6,121 nucleotides of DNA from Dysgonamonadaceae bacterium (GCA_031276105.1 JAISNS010000192.1:1-6121), one strand, 5' to 3'. Counted from the first letter of the stretch, positions 1-5,982 are shown. Program-made: numbers and translations. Notes: generated from the letters alone by a model not told the origin.

Positions 1-327
1 CCGGTTTATTTGCATTTACATTCCAAAGCGCCGAAAGACGTAAAATCGTTAAAAGCCCGCTGGACGCCCGATGGTTATTTCCTGCAATGGAAAAGGAACG
101 GCAACCCGAAAAACCCGAAAAATGCGCAATATTACCTTATTTACCGTTTCGGTGAAGATGAAAAAATCAATTTGGACGATTCCTCTAAAATTGTCCGGGT
201 TACGCGGGACGTTTCGTATCTTTTGCCTTATGAAACCGGCGAAAAAGCGTATCAATATGTCGTAACTTCAGTCGACCGTTTTCATAACGAATCGATTGCC
301 GGAAAATCAATAACCGTAAAACTATGA
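1..327 (+). CDS. 3' end of probable GHL10-like glycosyl hydrolase family protein (C-terminal fibronectin III-like domain)
   Basis: This is a partial gene; the reading frame is open from base 1 and ends at TGA 325-327, leaving 108 codons. An in-frame TTG at 10 is a Leu codon inside the gene, not a start. The visible part looks like one fibronectin type III-like beta-sandwich: KSLKARWTPDGYFLQWK resembles strands A-B, QYYLIYRF strand C, and YQYVVTSVDRFHNES the F-G strands. In Bacteroidales, this kind of C-terminal domain, with its 'VT.VDR.HNES' ending, is familiar from secreted or lipoprotein 'family 10 glycosylhydrolase' (GHL10, DUF187-type) proteins, whose catalytic barrel would lie upstream of the window. 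The fibronectin fold is well supported; the GHL10 assignment rests on recall of that family and could be wrong. It is separated from the Rnf operon by about 210 bp containing a promoter candidate, so it is probably an independent transcription unit. Confidence 0.62.
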   Translation, partial: PVYLHLHSKAPKDVKSLKARWTPDGYFLQWKRNGNPKNPKNAQYYLIYRFGEDEKINLDDSSKIVRVTRDVSYLLPYETGEKAYQYVVTSVDRFHNESIAGKSITVKL

Positions 328-457
328 AAACAGGTTCTCATTCTTTTTTACTTGTGTAATTTGCAGGAGGAGGCTGTTTTTTGGCTATGCACAAAACCAT
401 GCCGTGTGAAGTATAATTACTCTTCATTCCCGAATCGCCGGAAAAAGGAATAAATTT

Positions 458-487
458 TTTCAGGTTAGAAAATATATACTATATTTG
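458..487 (+). promoter_or_regulatory. Candidate Bacteroidota-type promoter for the rnf operon
   Basis: TATATTTG at 480-487 matches the Bacteroidota -7 consensus TAnnTTTG exactly. About 18 bp upstream, TTTC at 458-461, inside a T6 run, is an imperfect -33 element (consensus TTTG). Transcription would start near 492-496, giving a leader of roughly 45 nt before the rseC ATG at 538. It is the only good match I see between the upstream gene and rseC. The rest of the spacer (328-457) holds no gene and no convincing terminator. Confidence 0.55.
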
Positions 488-497
488 CAAAAAAATT

Positions 498-511
498 TGT
501 GTACGCACACA
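498..511. promoter_or_regulatory. 14-bp near-palindrome at the predicted transcription start (possible operator or leader hairpin)
   Basis: TGTGTACGCACACA reads as an inverted repeat with 6 of 7 pairs matching; the only mismatch is A503 against C506. It begins about 10 bp downstream of the -7 box, so it overlaps or just follows the predicted start of transcription. This position suits a repressor operator. As RNA it could instead form a 5-bp stem with a 4-nt loop. The half-site TTGTG/CACA resembles Rex or CRP/FNR-family sites, but the spacing is 2 bp shorter than in either, so no regulator is named. Confidence 0.35.
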
Positions 512-537
512 GCGCATTATTTAAAAACAATTACTCC

Positions 538-942
538 ATGCAAAATGAATTATTACAGGGTACCATAACTGCCGTTCAAGACGGAATTTTATCGGTACTG
601 ATCAATAATGAAAACGCTTGCGCGGGATGCGGCTCGCGAAAATCGTGCGGTATGGCCGGAGCGCAGGAAAAACAAATACAAGTTCCCTATACTTCAGGAA
701 ATTATAAGACGGGAGATAAGGTATGTCTTGCCTCAAAAGCATCTATGGGATTGGCAGCCGTGTTTGTTGCCTTCGTCCTTCCCCTGATTCTTATAATGGC
801 GGTTCTTTTCCTCGCTTCGCTGGCCGGTCGGGGAGAGACATTCATGGCGCTGACCGTACTGCTTACCATGACAGGCTATTACCTGTCACTTTATTTTTTC
901 AGAGATAAATTAAAACAAAAATTCACTTTCATCATTCAATAA
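538..942 (+). CDS. rseC: RseC/MucC family membrane protein (SoxR-reducing-system type)
   Basis: This encodes a 134-residue inner-membrane protein of the RseC_MucC family, close to the usual length of about 140. The N-terminal soluble part (1-67) has the family cysteine motif C28-x2-C31-x5-C37 (CAGCGSRKSCG). Two membrane helices follow at about 71-95 and 101-121, joined by a very short loop, and a basic tail (RDKLKQK) ends the protein. I chose ATG 538 because its product starts MQNELLQGTI, as the family does. The in-frame GTG at 499 would add 13 unrelated residues and lies at the predicted transcription start. No Shine-Dalgarno is seen, which is usual in Bacteroidota. It is the first gene of the operon, 6 bp before rnfB. 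In E. coli, RseC works with the Rnf-like Rsx complex in reducing SoxR. In Bacteroidales it accompanies rnf and probably helps assemble or tune the complex, which is inference. Confidence 0.88.
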   Translation: MQNELLQGTITAVQDGILSVLINNENACAGCGSRKSCGMAGAQEKQIQVPYTSGNYKTGDKVCLASKASMGLAAVFVAFVLPLILIMAVLFLASLAGRGETFMALTVLLTMTGYYLSLYFFRDKLKQKFTFIIQ

Positions 943-948
943 AAATTC

Positions 949-1779
949 ATGGATTTCATCTTACCCGCCGTATTATCGTTAGGTCTAATCAGTATCATCA
1001 GCGCGATTGTGCTTTATATTGTTTCTAAAAAATTTGAAGTCCGGGAAGACCCGCGCATTGCCGAAATACAGGCCATTTTACCCGCCGCCAACTGTGGCGG
1101 GTGCGGTTATCCGGGATGTTCCGGATTTGCAGCGGCCTGTGTCGCCGCTTCTTCGCTCGACGGATTGCTGTGTCCCGTGGGAGGCGCCGCAACGATGACC
1201 CGCCTTGCCGGTATCCTGGGTAAAACCGTCGAACGGTCCGACCCGCGCATCGCCGTTCTGCATTGCAACGGACGGTGTGAAAAACGACCACGCCTCAACC
1301 GTTACGACGGACTCTCCGTTTGTGCCGCCGCATCGTTGCTCTACGGAGGCGAAACCGGCTGTTCGTATGGCTGTCTGGGGATGGGCGATTGCGTGGCCGT
1401 CTGCAACTTCAATGCCATCCGGATTCACCCGGAAACGTTATTGCCCGAAATAGATGAAGCCCGCTGCACCGCTTGCGGCGCTTGCGCCAAGGCTTGCCCC
1501 AAACAATTGATCCGGATGCTAAAAAAAGGCCCCGATTCGCACCGCGTGTATGTTGCCTGCATGAATAAAGAAAAAGGAGCGGTTGCCCGTAAAGCCTGCG
1601 CCGCCGCCTGCATTGCCTGTTCCAAATGCGTTAAAATCTGCGTTTCCCAAGCAATTACCCTCGAAAACAACCTGGCACGCATCGACGAAGAAAAGTGTAT
1701 CCTCTGCGGCCAATGTGTGGCCGAATGTCCCACATCAGCCATTGTTGAACATATAAAAAATAAAATAGAATCATGTTGA
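949..1779 (+). CDS. rnfB: RnfB, polyferredoxin electron-entry subunit of the Rnf complex
   Basis: This 276-residue protein takes electrons from reduced ferredoxin on the cytoplasmic face. Residues 3-25 form one membrane anchor. The Fe-S domain (PF04060 type) follows with C49, C52, C57 and C75 in NCGGCGYPGC...CP. Four more cysteine groups follow: C138/142/148/152 (GCSYGCLGMGDC), C173/176/179/183, C221/224/227/231 (with C217 just before) and C250/253/256/260. That supports at least five [4Fe-4S] clusters, as in the long RnfB of Bacteroidales, clostridia and acetogens; proteobacterial RnfB is shorter. Additional cysteines C106, C110 and C125 lie between the first two groups. The proline that normally follows the fourth cysteine is kept at C183 and C260, but is Asn after C152 and Val after C231. 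ATG 949 follows the rseC stop by 6 bp. The end overlaps rnfC by 7 bp, so translation is likely coupled. Confidence 0.97.
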   Translation: MDFILPAVLSLGLISIISAIVLYIVSKKFEVREDPRIAEIQAILPAANCGGCGYPGCSGFAAACVAASSLDGLLCPVGGAATMTRLAGILGKTVERSDPRIAVLHCNGRCEKRPRLNRYDGLSVCAAASLLYGGETGCSYGCLGMGDCVAVCNFNAIRIHPETLLPEIDEARCTACGACAKACPKQLIRMLKKGPDSHRVYVACMNKEKGAVARKACAAACIACSKCVKICVSQAITLENNLARIDEEKCILCGQCVAECPTSAIVEHIKNKIESC

Positions 1780-3101
1780 AAACCTTTCATATCGGAGGCA
1801 TCCATCCGCCGGAATGTAAATTATCGGCAGGCGGGAAACCGGTTGTTCTTCCCGTGCCCGGACAGGTCGTTATTCCCCTCTCCCAACATGCGGGAGCGCC
1901 CGCCAAACTGCTTGTTGCCAAAGGCGACGAAGTCAGGACAGGCATGTTGATTGCCGAAGCCTCCGGATTTATTTCAGCCCGTATCCATTCGTCCGTATCG
2001 GGCGTAGTCAGTAAAATCGACGATGTGGCAGACGCCGGCGGATACCGGAAACAAGCCGTCGTGATCGACGTGAAAGACGATGTTTGGGAAGACGCTATTT
2101 TGCGGGAAGGCCAAACGCTCCCAACAGACGATTTGCCGGCTGAAGAAATAATCGAACGAATCAAAAAAGCCGGAATCGTCGGGCTGGGCGGCGCCATGTT
2201 TCCCACGCACGTCAAACTGACGCCTCCTCCGGGATGCAAGGCCGACGTATTGATCATCAACGGAGCGGAATGTGAACCGTATCTCACCGCCGACCATGCC
2301 CTGATGCTCGAAAAAAGCGAAGAAATCCTGACCGGCGTCCGCCTCTTGATGCAGGCCTGCCAAGTGGAAAGAGCCTGTATCGGAATCGAAAATAATAAGC
2401 GCGACGCAATAGAAAAACTTTCCGCGTTAGCGCCGCATTATCCCGGCGTCGAAATCGTTCCCCTGAAAGTCTGTTATCCGCAAGGCGGTGAAAAGCAACT
2501 GATCGACGCCATCACCGGCCGGCGCGTGGCAAGCGGGGCGCTCCCTATTTCCGAAGGCGCTATCGTCGATAATATCGGAACGGTTTTCGCGGTTTATGAA
2601 GCCATCGTAAGGAATAAACCTTTAATCGAGCGGGTAGTAAGCGTTACCGGAAAACAAATAAAAAATCCGTGCAACCTCCGGGTAAGAATCGGCACCCCAG
2701 TCCGCCATCTCATCGAATACGCGGGAGGCCTTCCGGAAGATACCGGAAAAATCATCGGAGGAGGCCCCATGATGGGACGCGCCTTGATTAATGCCGACAT
2801 TCCGGTTACCAAAGGCACTTCCGGTATTTTGCTTATCGCTTCGCAGGAAGCCCAGCGGCAATCGTCGCGCAACTGTATCCGTTGCGCCAAATGCGTCGCT
2901 ATCTGTTGCATGGGTTTGGAGCCTAATTATTTGATGAATATTTCCGAATTTAAGCAGTGGGAACTGATGAAAAAAAACCGGGTCATGGACTGTATCGAAT
3001 GTGGCTCCTGCAGTTATACCTGTCCGGCTCATCGCCCGATACTGGATCATATCCGGATGGGAAAAAACGAAGTCAGAAAACAGGAAGCCCGTAACGCATA
3101 A
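1773..3101 (+). CDS. rnfC: RnfC, NAD(H)- and FMN-binding subunit of the Rnf complex
   Basis: This is a 442-residue peripheral cytoplasmic subunit that exchanges electrons with NAD+/NADH. Order of domains: RnfC N-terminal barrel-sandwich domain (about 1-105, starting FHIGGIHPPE); 51-kDa complex I-like Rossmann domain for FMN/NAD (about 125-280) with GLGGAMFPTHVK at 137-148 and NGAECEPYLTAD at 163-174; SLBB-like region (about 285-355); and a C-terminal dicluster ferredoxin domain. Its two [4Fe-4S] motifs are C368/371/374/378 and C407/410/413/417. Length is typical of short RnfC; the long Ala/Lys-rich tail of E. coli RsxC is absent. In the first cluster the usual CP is CC (C378-C379), an unusual substitution. 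ATG 1773 overlaps the rnfB stop (ATGTTGA), and no competing start fits. A 26-bp A/T-rich gap without clear signals separates it from rnfD. Confidence 0.97.
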   Translation: MLKTFHIGGIHPPECKLSAGGKPVVLPVPGQVVIPLSQHAGAPAKLLVAKGDEVRTGMLIAEASGFISARIHSSVSGVVSKIDDVADAGGYRKQAVVIDVKDDVWEDAILREGQTLPTDDLPAEEIIERIKKAGIVGLGGAMFPTHVKLTPPPGCKADVLIINGAECEPYLTADHALMLEKSEEILTGVRLLMQACQVERACIGIENNKRDAIEKLSALAPHYPGVEIVPLKVCYPQGGEKQLIDAITGRRVASGALPISEGAIVDNIGTVFAVYEAIVRNKPLIERVVSVTGKQIKNPCNLRVRIGTPVRHLIEYAGGLPEDTGKIIGGGPMMGRALINADIPVTKGTSGILLIASQEAQRQSSRNCIRCAKCVAICCMGLEPNYLMNISEFKQWELMKKNRVMDCIECGSCSYTCPAHRPILDHIRMGKNEVRKQEARNA

Positions 3102-3127
3102 TTCATAACTTATAAACTCATTTACGT

Positions 3128-4078
3128 ATGAAATTAATTATATCTCCTTCGCCCCACATCCACAGCGGCGACAGCATTGAGAAAAACATGTATGGCGTGC
3201 TTGTCGCTTTGGCGCCGGCGTGGATTGTTTCGCTGGTTTACTTTGGTTTGGGCGCGTTGATTGTTACCCTGCTTTCCGTTCTTTCCTGTGTTTTGTTCGA
3301 ATATTTGATTCAGCGCTTCCTCCTTAAAGGGAAAACAACGATTGGCGACGGATCGGCTATCTTGACGGGCACGCTTTTGGCGTTCAATCTTCCGTCCAAT
3401 TTGCCGGCGTGGATTATCCTGATCGGGGCATTAGTCGCGATAGGCATAGGGAAGATGTCGTTCGGCGGATTGGGCAACAATATTTTCAATCCGGCGTTGG
3501 TCGGGCGGGTTTTCCTGTTAATATCCTTCCCTGCGCCCATGACCGATTGGCCGGAACCCGGTTTTTTCCCACCGACATACACCGACGCCGTGACGGGCGC
3601 AACAACGCTTGAGATGATTAAAGGACATTTCGGCGATCTTCCGGCTTACAGCGCCCTCCTGTCCGGGAAAATCGGCGGAAGTCTGGGCGAAGTCAGTGCG
3701 ATTGCCTTGCTAATCGGACTCATCTATATGCTTTGGCGGAAAATCATTACCTGGCACATCCCGCTATCCGTCATTGCAACCGTAGCCCTATTTACGGGAA
3801 TTATGCATGGGGTCGATCCGGCATTATATGCCCATCCGGCGCTGCACGTTTTGTCGGGCGGATTGCTTCTGGGCGCTATTTTCATGGCAACCGATTACGT
3901 TACTTCGCCCATGACCGGGAAAGGAATGATTATCTACGGCACAGGAATCGGCATTATCACCGTAGTTATCCGTCTGTTCGGCGCTTATCCCGAAGGCCTG
4001 TCGTTTGCTATTCTGATCATGAATGCTTTTACGCCGTTAATTAACAGGTATGTCAAACCCGAACGGTTTAAGAATTAA
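3128..4078 (+). CDS. rnfD: RnfD, flavinylated membrane subunit of the Rnf complex
   Basis: This 316-residue integral membrane protein belongs to the NqrB/RnfD family (PF03116). It carries a covalently bound FMN and is thought to form part of the ion path. After the typical start (IISPSPHIHSGDSI) there are about nine to ten hydrophobic segments, roughly 24-60 (two), 76-108 (two), 122-135, 187-203, 208-226, 237-255, 265-284 and 289-305. The flavinylation site is DAVTGAT at 153-159, bases 3584-3604, with Thr159 the expected acceptor; it lies in the long loop 136-185 on the periplasmic side. The conserved GGLGNNIFNPALVGR follows the fourth helix. The last codons and the TAA stop lie inside an A/T-rich direct repeat shared with the region beyond rnfA. 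ATG 3128 gives the family N-terminus; no Shine-Dalgarno is visible. Confidence 0.97.
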   Translation: MKLIISPSPHIHSGDSIEKNMYGVLVALAPAWIVSLVYFGLGALIVTLLSVLSCVLFEYLIQRFLLKGKTTIGDGSAILTGTLLAFNLPSNLPAWIILIGALVAIGIGKMSFGGLGNNIFNPALVGRVFLLISFPAPMTDWPEPGFFPPTYTDAVTGATTLEMIKGHFGDLPAYSALLSGKIGGSLGEVSAIALLIGLIYMLWRKIITWHIPLSVIATVALFTGIMHGVDPALYAHPALHVLSGGLLLGAIFMATDYVTSPMTGKGMIIYGTGIGIITVVIRLFGAYPEGLSFAILIMNAFTPLINRYVKPERFKN

Positions 4079-4096
4079 AAATTAAGAATTAAAAAT
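4068..4096. repeat. A/T-rich tandem repeat over the rnfD stop codon and rnfD-rnfG gap
   Basis: TTAAGAATTAAAAA occurs twice in a row with a 14-bp period (4068-4081 and 4082-4095). The first copy contains the last two sense codons and TAA stop of rnfD; the second runs to the base before the rnfG ATG. Bases 4073-4092 are repeated perfectly in inverted orientation at 5989-6008. The A-rich stretch directly before rnfG probably also serves as its Bacteroidota-type translation leader. Confidence 0.85.
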
Positions 4097-4097
4097 A

Positions 4098-4754
4098 ATG
4101 AATAAATTGACGTCATCGTTTCGTAACCTGTTTTTATCGCTCAGCGCAATATGTATAATCAGCGGGGGCATTTTGGCCGCGATGAACGAGCTTACGCGCG
4201 AGCCTGTTGCGGCAGCTAAAAAGATTAAACTGGAAAATGCGCTTCAGGCGGTTCTTCCGGATTTCGACAATTCCCCGGCCGAAGAAGCCTATTGGGCGCC
4301 CCTGCCGGCCGGCGATTCCTTGAAAATATATCCCGCCAAAAAACAGGGAGCATTAGTCGGCGCCGCTGTCGAGAGCCATTCCATGAACGGGTTTTCGGGT
4401 GAAATTAAAATCATTGCCGGGCTGGATATTTCCGGGAAATTGATTAATTACAAAGTATTGGAACACAGCGAAACGCCCGGTCTGGGGTCGAAGATGGAAG
4501 AATGGTTCCGGACGGACAAAAACCGGCAGAACATCCTCGGCGCCGACCTGTCGCAAACCACCCTGAAGGTGACGAAAGACAACGGAACGGTCGACGCCAT
4601 TACGGGGGCGACTATATCGTCGCGAGCGTTTTTGGCTGCCGTAAACCGCGCTTACGCTGCTTTTTCCGGCGTCGCGACCGATGCTTCGTCGGGCGCAACC
4701 ACCGACGCCTCATCGGGGGCGACCGGCGATACAAAAAAAGGAGGTGAAGAATGA
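4098..4754 (+). CDS. rnfG: RnfG, periplasmic flavinylated subunit of the Rnf complex, with an unusual repeated C-terminal tail
   Basis: This 218-residue protein has one N-terminal membrane helix (about 9-29) and a periplasmic FMN-binding domain (PF04205, about 85-188). Visible landmarks are VESHSMNGFSGEI (91-103), the conserved HSETPGLG (123-130) and the flavinylation motif DAITGAT (166-172), with Thr172 the expected FMN acceptor. The fold ends near 190. A 28-residue polar tail follows, in which TDASSGAT is repeated at 194-201 and 202-209 before KKGGEE. Each copy contains D-x-x-S-G-A-T, the same pattern that ApbE recognises at Thr172. I do not recall such repeats from other RnfG proteins, which normally stop soon after the FMN domain. 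The coding sequence for the last residues contains a strong ribosome binding site for rnfE, and the genes overlap by 4 bp (ATGA). The start is ATG 4098, right after the A/T repeat. Confidence 0.96.
   Translation: MNKLTSSFRNLFLSLSAICIISGGILAAMNELTREPVAAAKKIKLENALQAVLPDFDNSPAEEAYWAPLPAGDSLKIYPAKKQGALVGAAVESHSMNGFSGEIKIIAGLDISGKLINYKVLEHSETPGLGSKMEEWFRTDKNRQNILGADLSQTTLKVTKDNGTVDAITGATISSRAFLAAVNRAYAAFSGVATDASSGATTDASSGATGDTKKGGEE
4677..4724 (+). repeat. Tandem 24-bp coding repeat, two extra ApbE-motif copies in the RnfG tail
   Basis: Two adjacent 8-codon units (4677-4700 and 4701-4724) both encode TDASSGAT. Codon by codon, five units differ only in the third base (GAT/GAC, GCT/GCC, TCG/TCA, GGC/GGG, GCA/GCG), three are identical, and no residue differs. 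Each unit contains DASSGAT, which shares five of seven residues with the RnfG flavin site DAITGAT and fits Dxx[S/T]GA[T/S]. Candidate acceptors are Thr201 and Thr209. Confidence 0.9.
4739..4747 (+). promoter_or_regulatory. Strong Shine-Dalgarno sequence for rnfE inside the rnfG coding end
   Basis: AGGAGGTGA is a near-complete complement of the anti-Shine-Dalgarno end of 16S rRNA, with GGAGG (4740-4744) 6 nt before ATG 4751. No other gene in this window has such a site, and Bacteroidota rarely use one. It lies within the rnfG codons for Lys-Gly-Gly-Glu and probably supports initiation or re-initiation at the ATGA overlap. Confidence 0.75.
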
Positions 4755-5338
4755 AAAGTTTGAAGATTTTACTGAACGGTATCATCCGTGAAAACCCGAC
4801 GTTTGTTTTATTGTTGGGCATGTGTCCGACGCTGGGTACTACTTCGTCGGCTATCAATGGTTTGTCGATGGGATTAGCCACTGCCTTCGTTTTGATTTGT
4901 TCCAATGCCGCGATATCGTCCGTCAAAAACCTGATTCCCGATCAGGTACGAATTCCGGCCTACATTGTGCTGGTCGCGACCTTCGTCTCTATTATTCAAT
5001 TGTTGATGGAGGCGTATGTTCCGGCGCTTTACGAAAGTTTGGGACTGTTTATTCCGTTGATTGTCGTCAACTGTATTGTCTTGGGGCGGGCGGAAGCCTT
5101 TGCGTCCAAAAACAATATTTTCTTTTCCCTGCTCGACGGGTTGGGCATGGGTTTGGGCTTCACGCTGGCTTTGACGCTTTTGGGGATGATACGCGAATTT
5201 CTGGGTACCGGCAAGTTGTTTGGGCTACTTGTTTATTCGGATGCTTACGGTTCGCTGCTATTTATTCTGGCTCCCGGAGGATTTATTGTGCTGGGGTATT
5301 TGATTGCTTTGATTAACAAAATAAAAACGAAAGATTGA
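4751..5338 (+). CDS. rnfE: RnfE, integral membrane subunit of the Rnf complex
   Basis: This 195-residue protein of the RnfA/RnfE/NqrD/NqrE family has six hydrophobic helices, roughly 16-32, 37-56, 68-88, 98-116, 129-149 and 168-190. It contains both family half-site cysteines: C25 in LLGMCPTLGTT and C108 in VVNCIVLGRAEAFAS. In the paralogous RnfA/RnfE pair these cysteines together hold an iron-sulfur centre within the membrane that carries electrons between the cytoplasmic and periplasmic flavins. NPTFVLLLGMCP and GRAEAFAS mark it as the RnfE/NqrD paralog rather than RnfA. The start ATG 4751 overlaps the rnfG stop by 4 bp and has the best ribosome binding site of the operon. The stop TGA shares one base with the rnfA ATG. 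Length is normal for the family apart from lacking the C-terminal extension found in some proteobacterial RnfE. Confidence 0.97.
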   Translation: MKSLKILLNGIIRENPTFVLLLGMCPTLGTTSSAINGLSMGLATAFVLICSNAAISSVKNLIPDQVRIPAYIVLVATFVSIIQLLMEAYVPALYESLGLFIPLIVVNCIVLGRAEAFASKNNIFFSLLDGLGMGLGFTLALTLLGMIREFLGTGKLFGLLVYSDAYGSLLFILAPGGFIVLGYLIALINKIKTKD

Positions 5339-5910
5339 TGGAATATTTACTGATTTTTATTGCCGCCGTTTTTGTCAATAACATTGTGCTGGCTCAGTTT
5401 TTGGGTATCTGTCCTTTTTTGGGTGTGTCGAAGAAAGTAGAAACCGCCTTGGGGATGTCGAGCGCCGTAGCTTTTGTGATGACGCTTTCGACAATCGTTA
5501 CTTATTTGATTCAAAAATACGTATTGGATGTTTTCGGTTTGGGATACTTGCAAACCATTTGTTTTATATTGATTATCGCCGTTTTGGTACAAATGGTGGA
5601 GACGATACTGAAAAAAGCGTCACCGGCGTTGTATCAGGCTTTAGGCGTTTTTTTACCTTTGATTACAACCAATTGCGCCATATTCGGAGTCGTTTTGATG
5701 GTGATTATGAAAGAGTATGATTTGCTGACTTCGGTGGTGTTCGCCATTTCTTCCGCTGCCGGGTTCGGCTTGGCGTTAATCATTTTCGCCGGTATCCGCG
5801 AGCAGTTGTCATTAACGCACGTACCTAAAGCGATGCAAGGAGCGCCCATCGCACTGATTACGGCCGGGATTCTGGCAATGGCATTTATGGGATTCAGCGG
5901 AATCGTTTAG
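5338..5910 (+). CDS. rnfA: RnfA, integral membrane subunit of the Rnf complex
   Basis: This 190-residue protein is the paralogous partner of RnfE, inserted with opposite topology. It has six predicted helices, about 3-22, 37-58, 70-90, 100-120, 130-152 and 168-188. Diagnostic motifs are FVNNIVLAQFLGICPFLG at 12-29, with C25, and LITTNCAIFGV at 108-118, with C113. These are the iron-sulfur ligands contributed by RnfA. I use ATG 5338, which forms a TGATG junction with the rnfE stop and gives the standard MEYLLIFIAA start. The TTG three bases earlier would add only one residue. It is the last gene of the operon; TAG at 5908-5910 is followed by heptamer repeats and a hairpin. The set B, C, D, G, E, A is complete, with no frameshift or truncation seen. 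Confidence 0.97.
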   Translation: MEYLLIFIAAVFVNNIVLAQFLGICPFLGVSKKVETALGMSSAVAFVMTLSTIVTYLIQKYVLDVFGLGYLQTICFILIIAVLVQMVETILKKASPALYQALGVFLPLITTNCAIFGVVLMVIMKEYDLLTSVVFAISSAAGFGLALIIFAGIREQLSLTHVPKAMQGAPIALITAGILAMAFMGFSGIV

Positions 5911-5911
5911 A

Positions 5912-5941
5912 ACTAAAAACTAAAAGATAAAAACTAAAAAC
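5912..5941. repeat. ACTAAAA heptamer tandem repeat after rnfA
   Basis: Right after the rnfA stop come four 7-bp units in perfect phase: ACTAAAA, ACTAAAA, GATAAAA, ACTAAAA, then AC. The sequence is non-coding. Read on the minus strand, it supplies two T5 runs directly after the hairpin at 5943-5976, and so may form the U-tract of a terminator for the convergent gene. Confidence 0.8.
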
Positions 5942-5942
5942 G

Positions 5943-5976
5943 GCGCAAAGCGGCGGTTATTTACCGCGCTTCGCGC
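5943..5976. terminator. Hairpin between convergent genes, probable terminator (best on the minus strand)
   Basis: The arms pair as GCGC (5943-5946) with 5973-5976, AAGCG (5948-5952) with CGCTT (5967-5971), and CGGT (5954-5957) with ACCG (5963-5966). There is one A/C mismatch (5947/5972), one bulged G (5953) and a TATTT loop, so 13 pairs in all. On the minus strand it is followed by CGTTTTTAGTTTTTATC, a good U-tract. On the plus strand the following sequence is only A/T-rich, so termination of rnfA transcripts is less certain. It could also be a copy of a dispersed palindromic repeat. Confidence 0.65.
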
Positions 5977-5982
5977 AATTCC

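Noticed and set aside
365..416. AGGAGGAGG followed by a 9-codon ORF (ATG 387 to TAA 416), possible leader peptide
   Set aside because: Spacing of 13 nt is too long, the peptide is not notable, and it lies upstream of the predicted promoter.
412..417. TATAAT as a sigma70-type -10 box
   Set aside because: No -35 partner at a suitable distance, and the Bacteroidota primary sigma factor prefers TAnnTTTG, present at 480-487.
407..460. Possible terminator for the upstream gene: TGAAG/CTTCA (407-426) or ATTCC/GGAAT (426-451) before a T6 run
   Set aside because: Stems are only 5 bp with 10- and 16-nt loops; too weak to call.
497..512. Rex or CRP/FNR binding site
   Set aside because: TTGTG and CACA half-sites are present, but the centre is 2 bp shorter than either consensus; kept only as an unnamed dyad.
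499..537. GTG at 499 as the start of rseC (13 more residues)
   Set aside because: It lies at or before the predicted transcription start, adds residues unlike the family, and ATG 538 gives the standard RseC N-terminus.
1425..1805. Long open frame on the minus strand (126 codons) opposite rnfB, and similar ones opposite rnfC
   Set aside because: They are shadows of strongly conserved genes, with no domain, leader or plausible start context.
5335..5337. TTG start for rnfA one codon upstream of ATG 5338
   Set aside because: The ATG forms a typical TGATG junction and gives the conserved MEYLL start.
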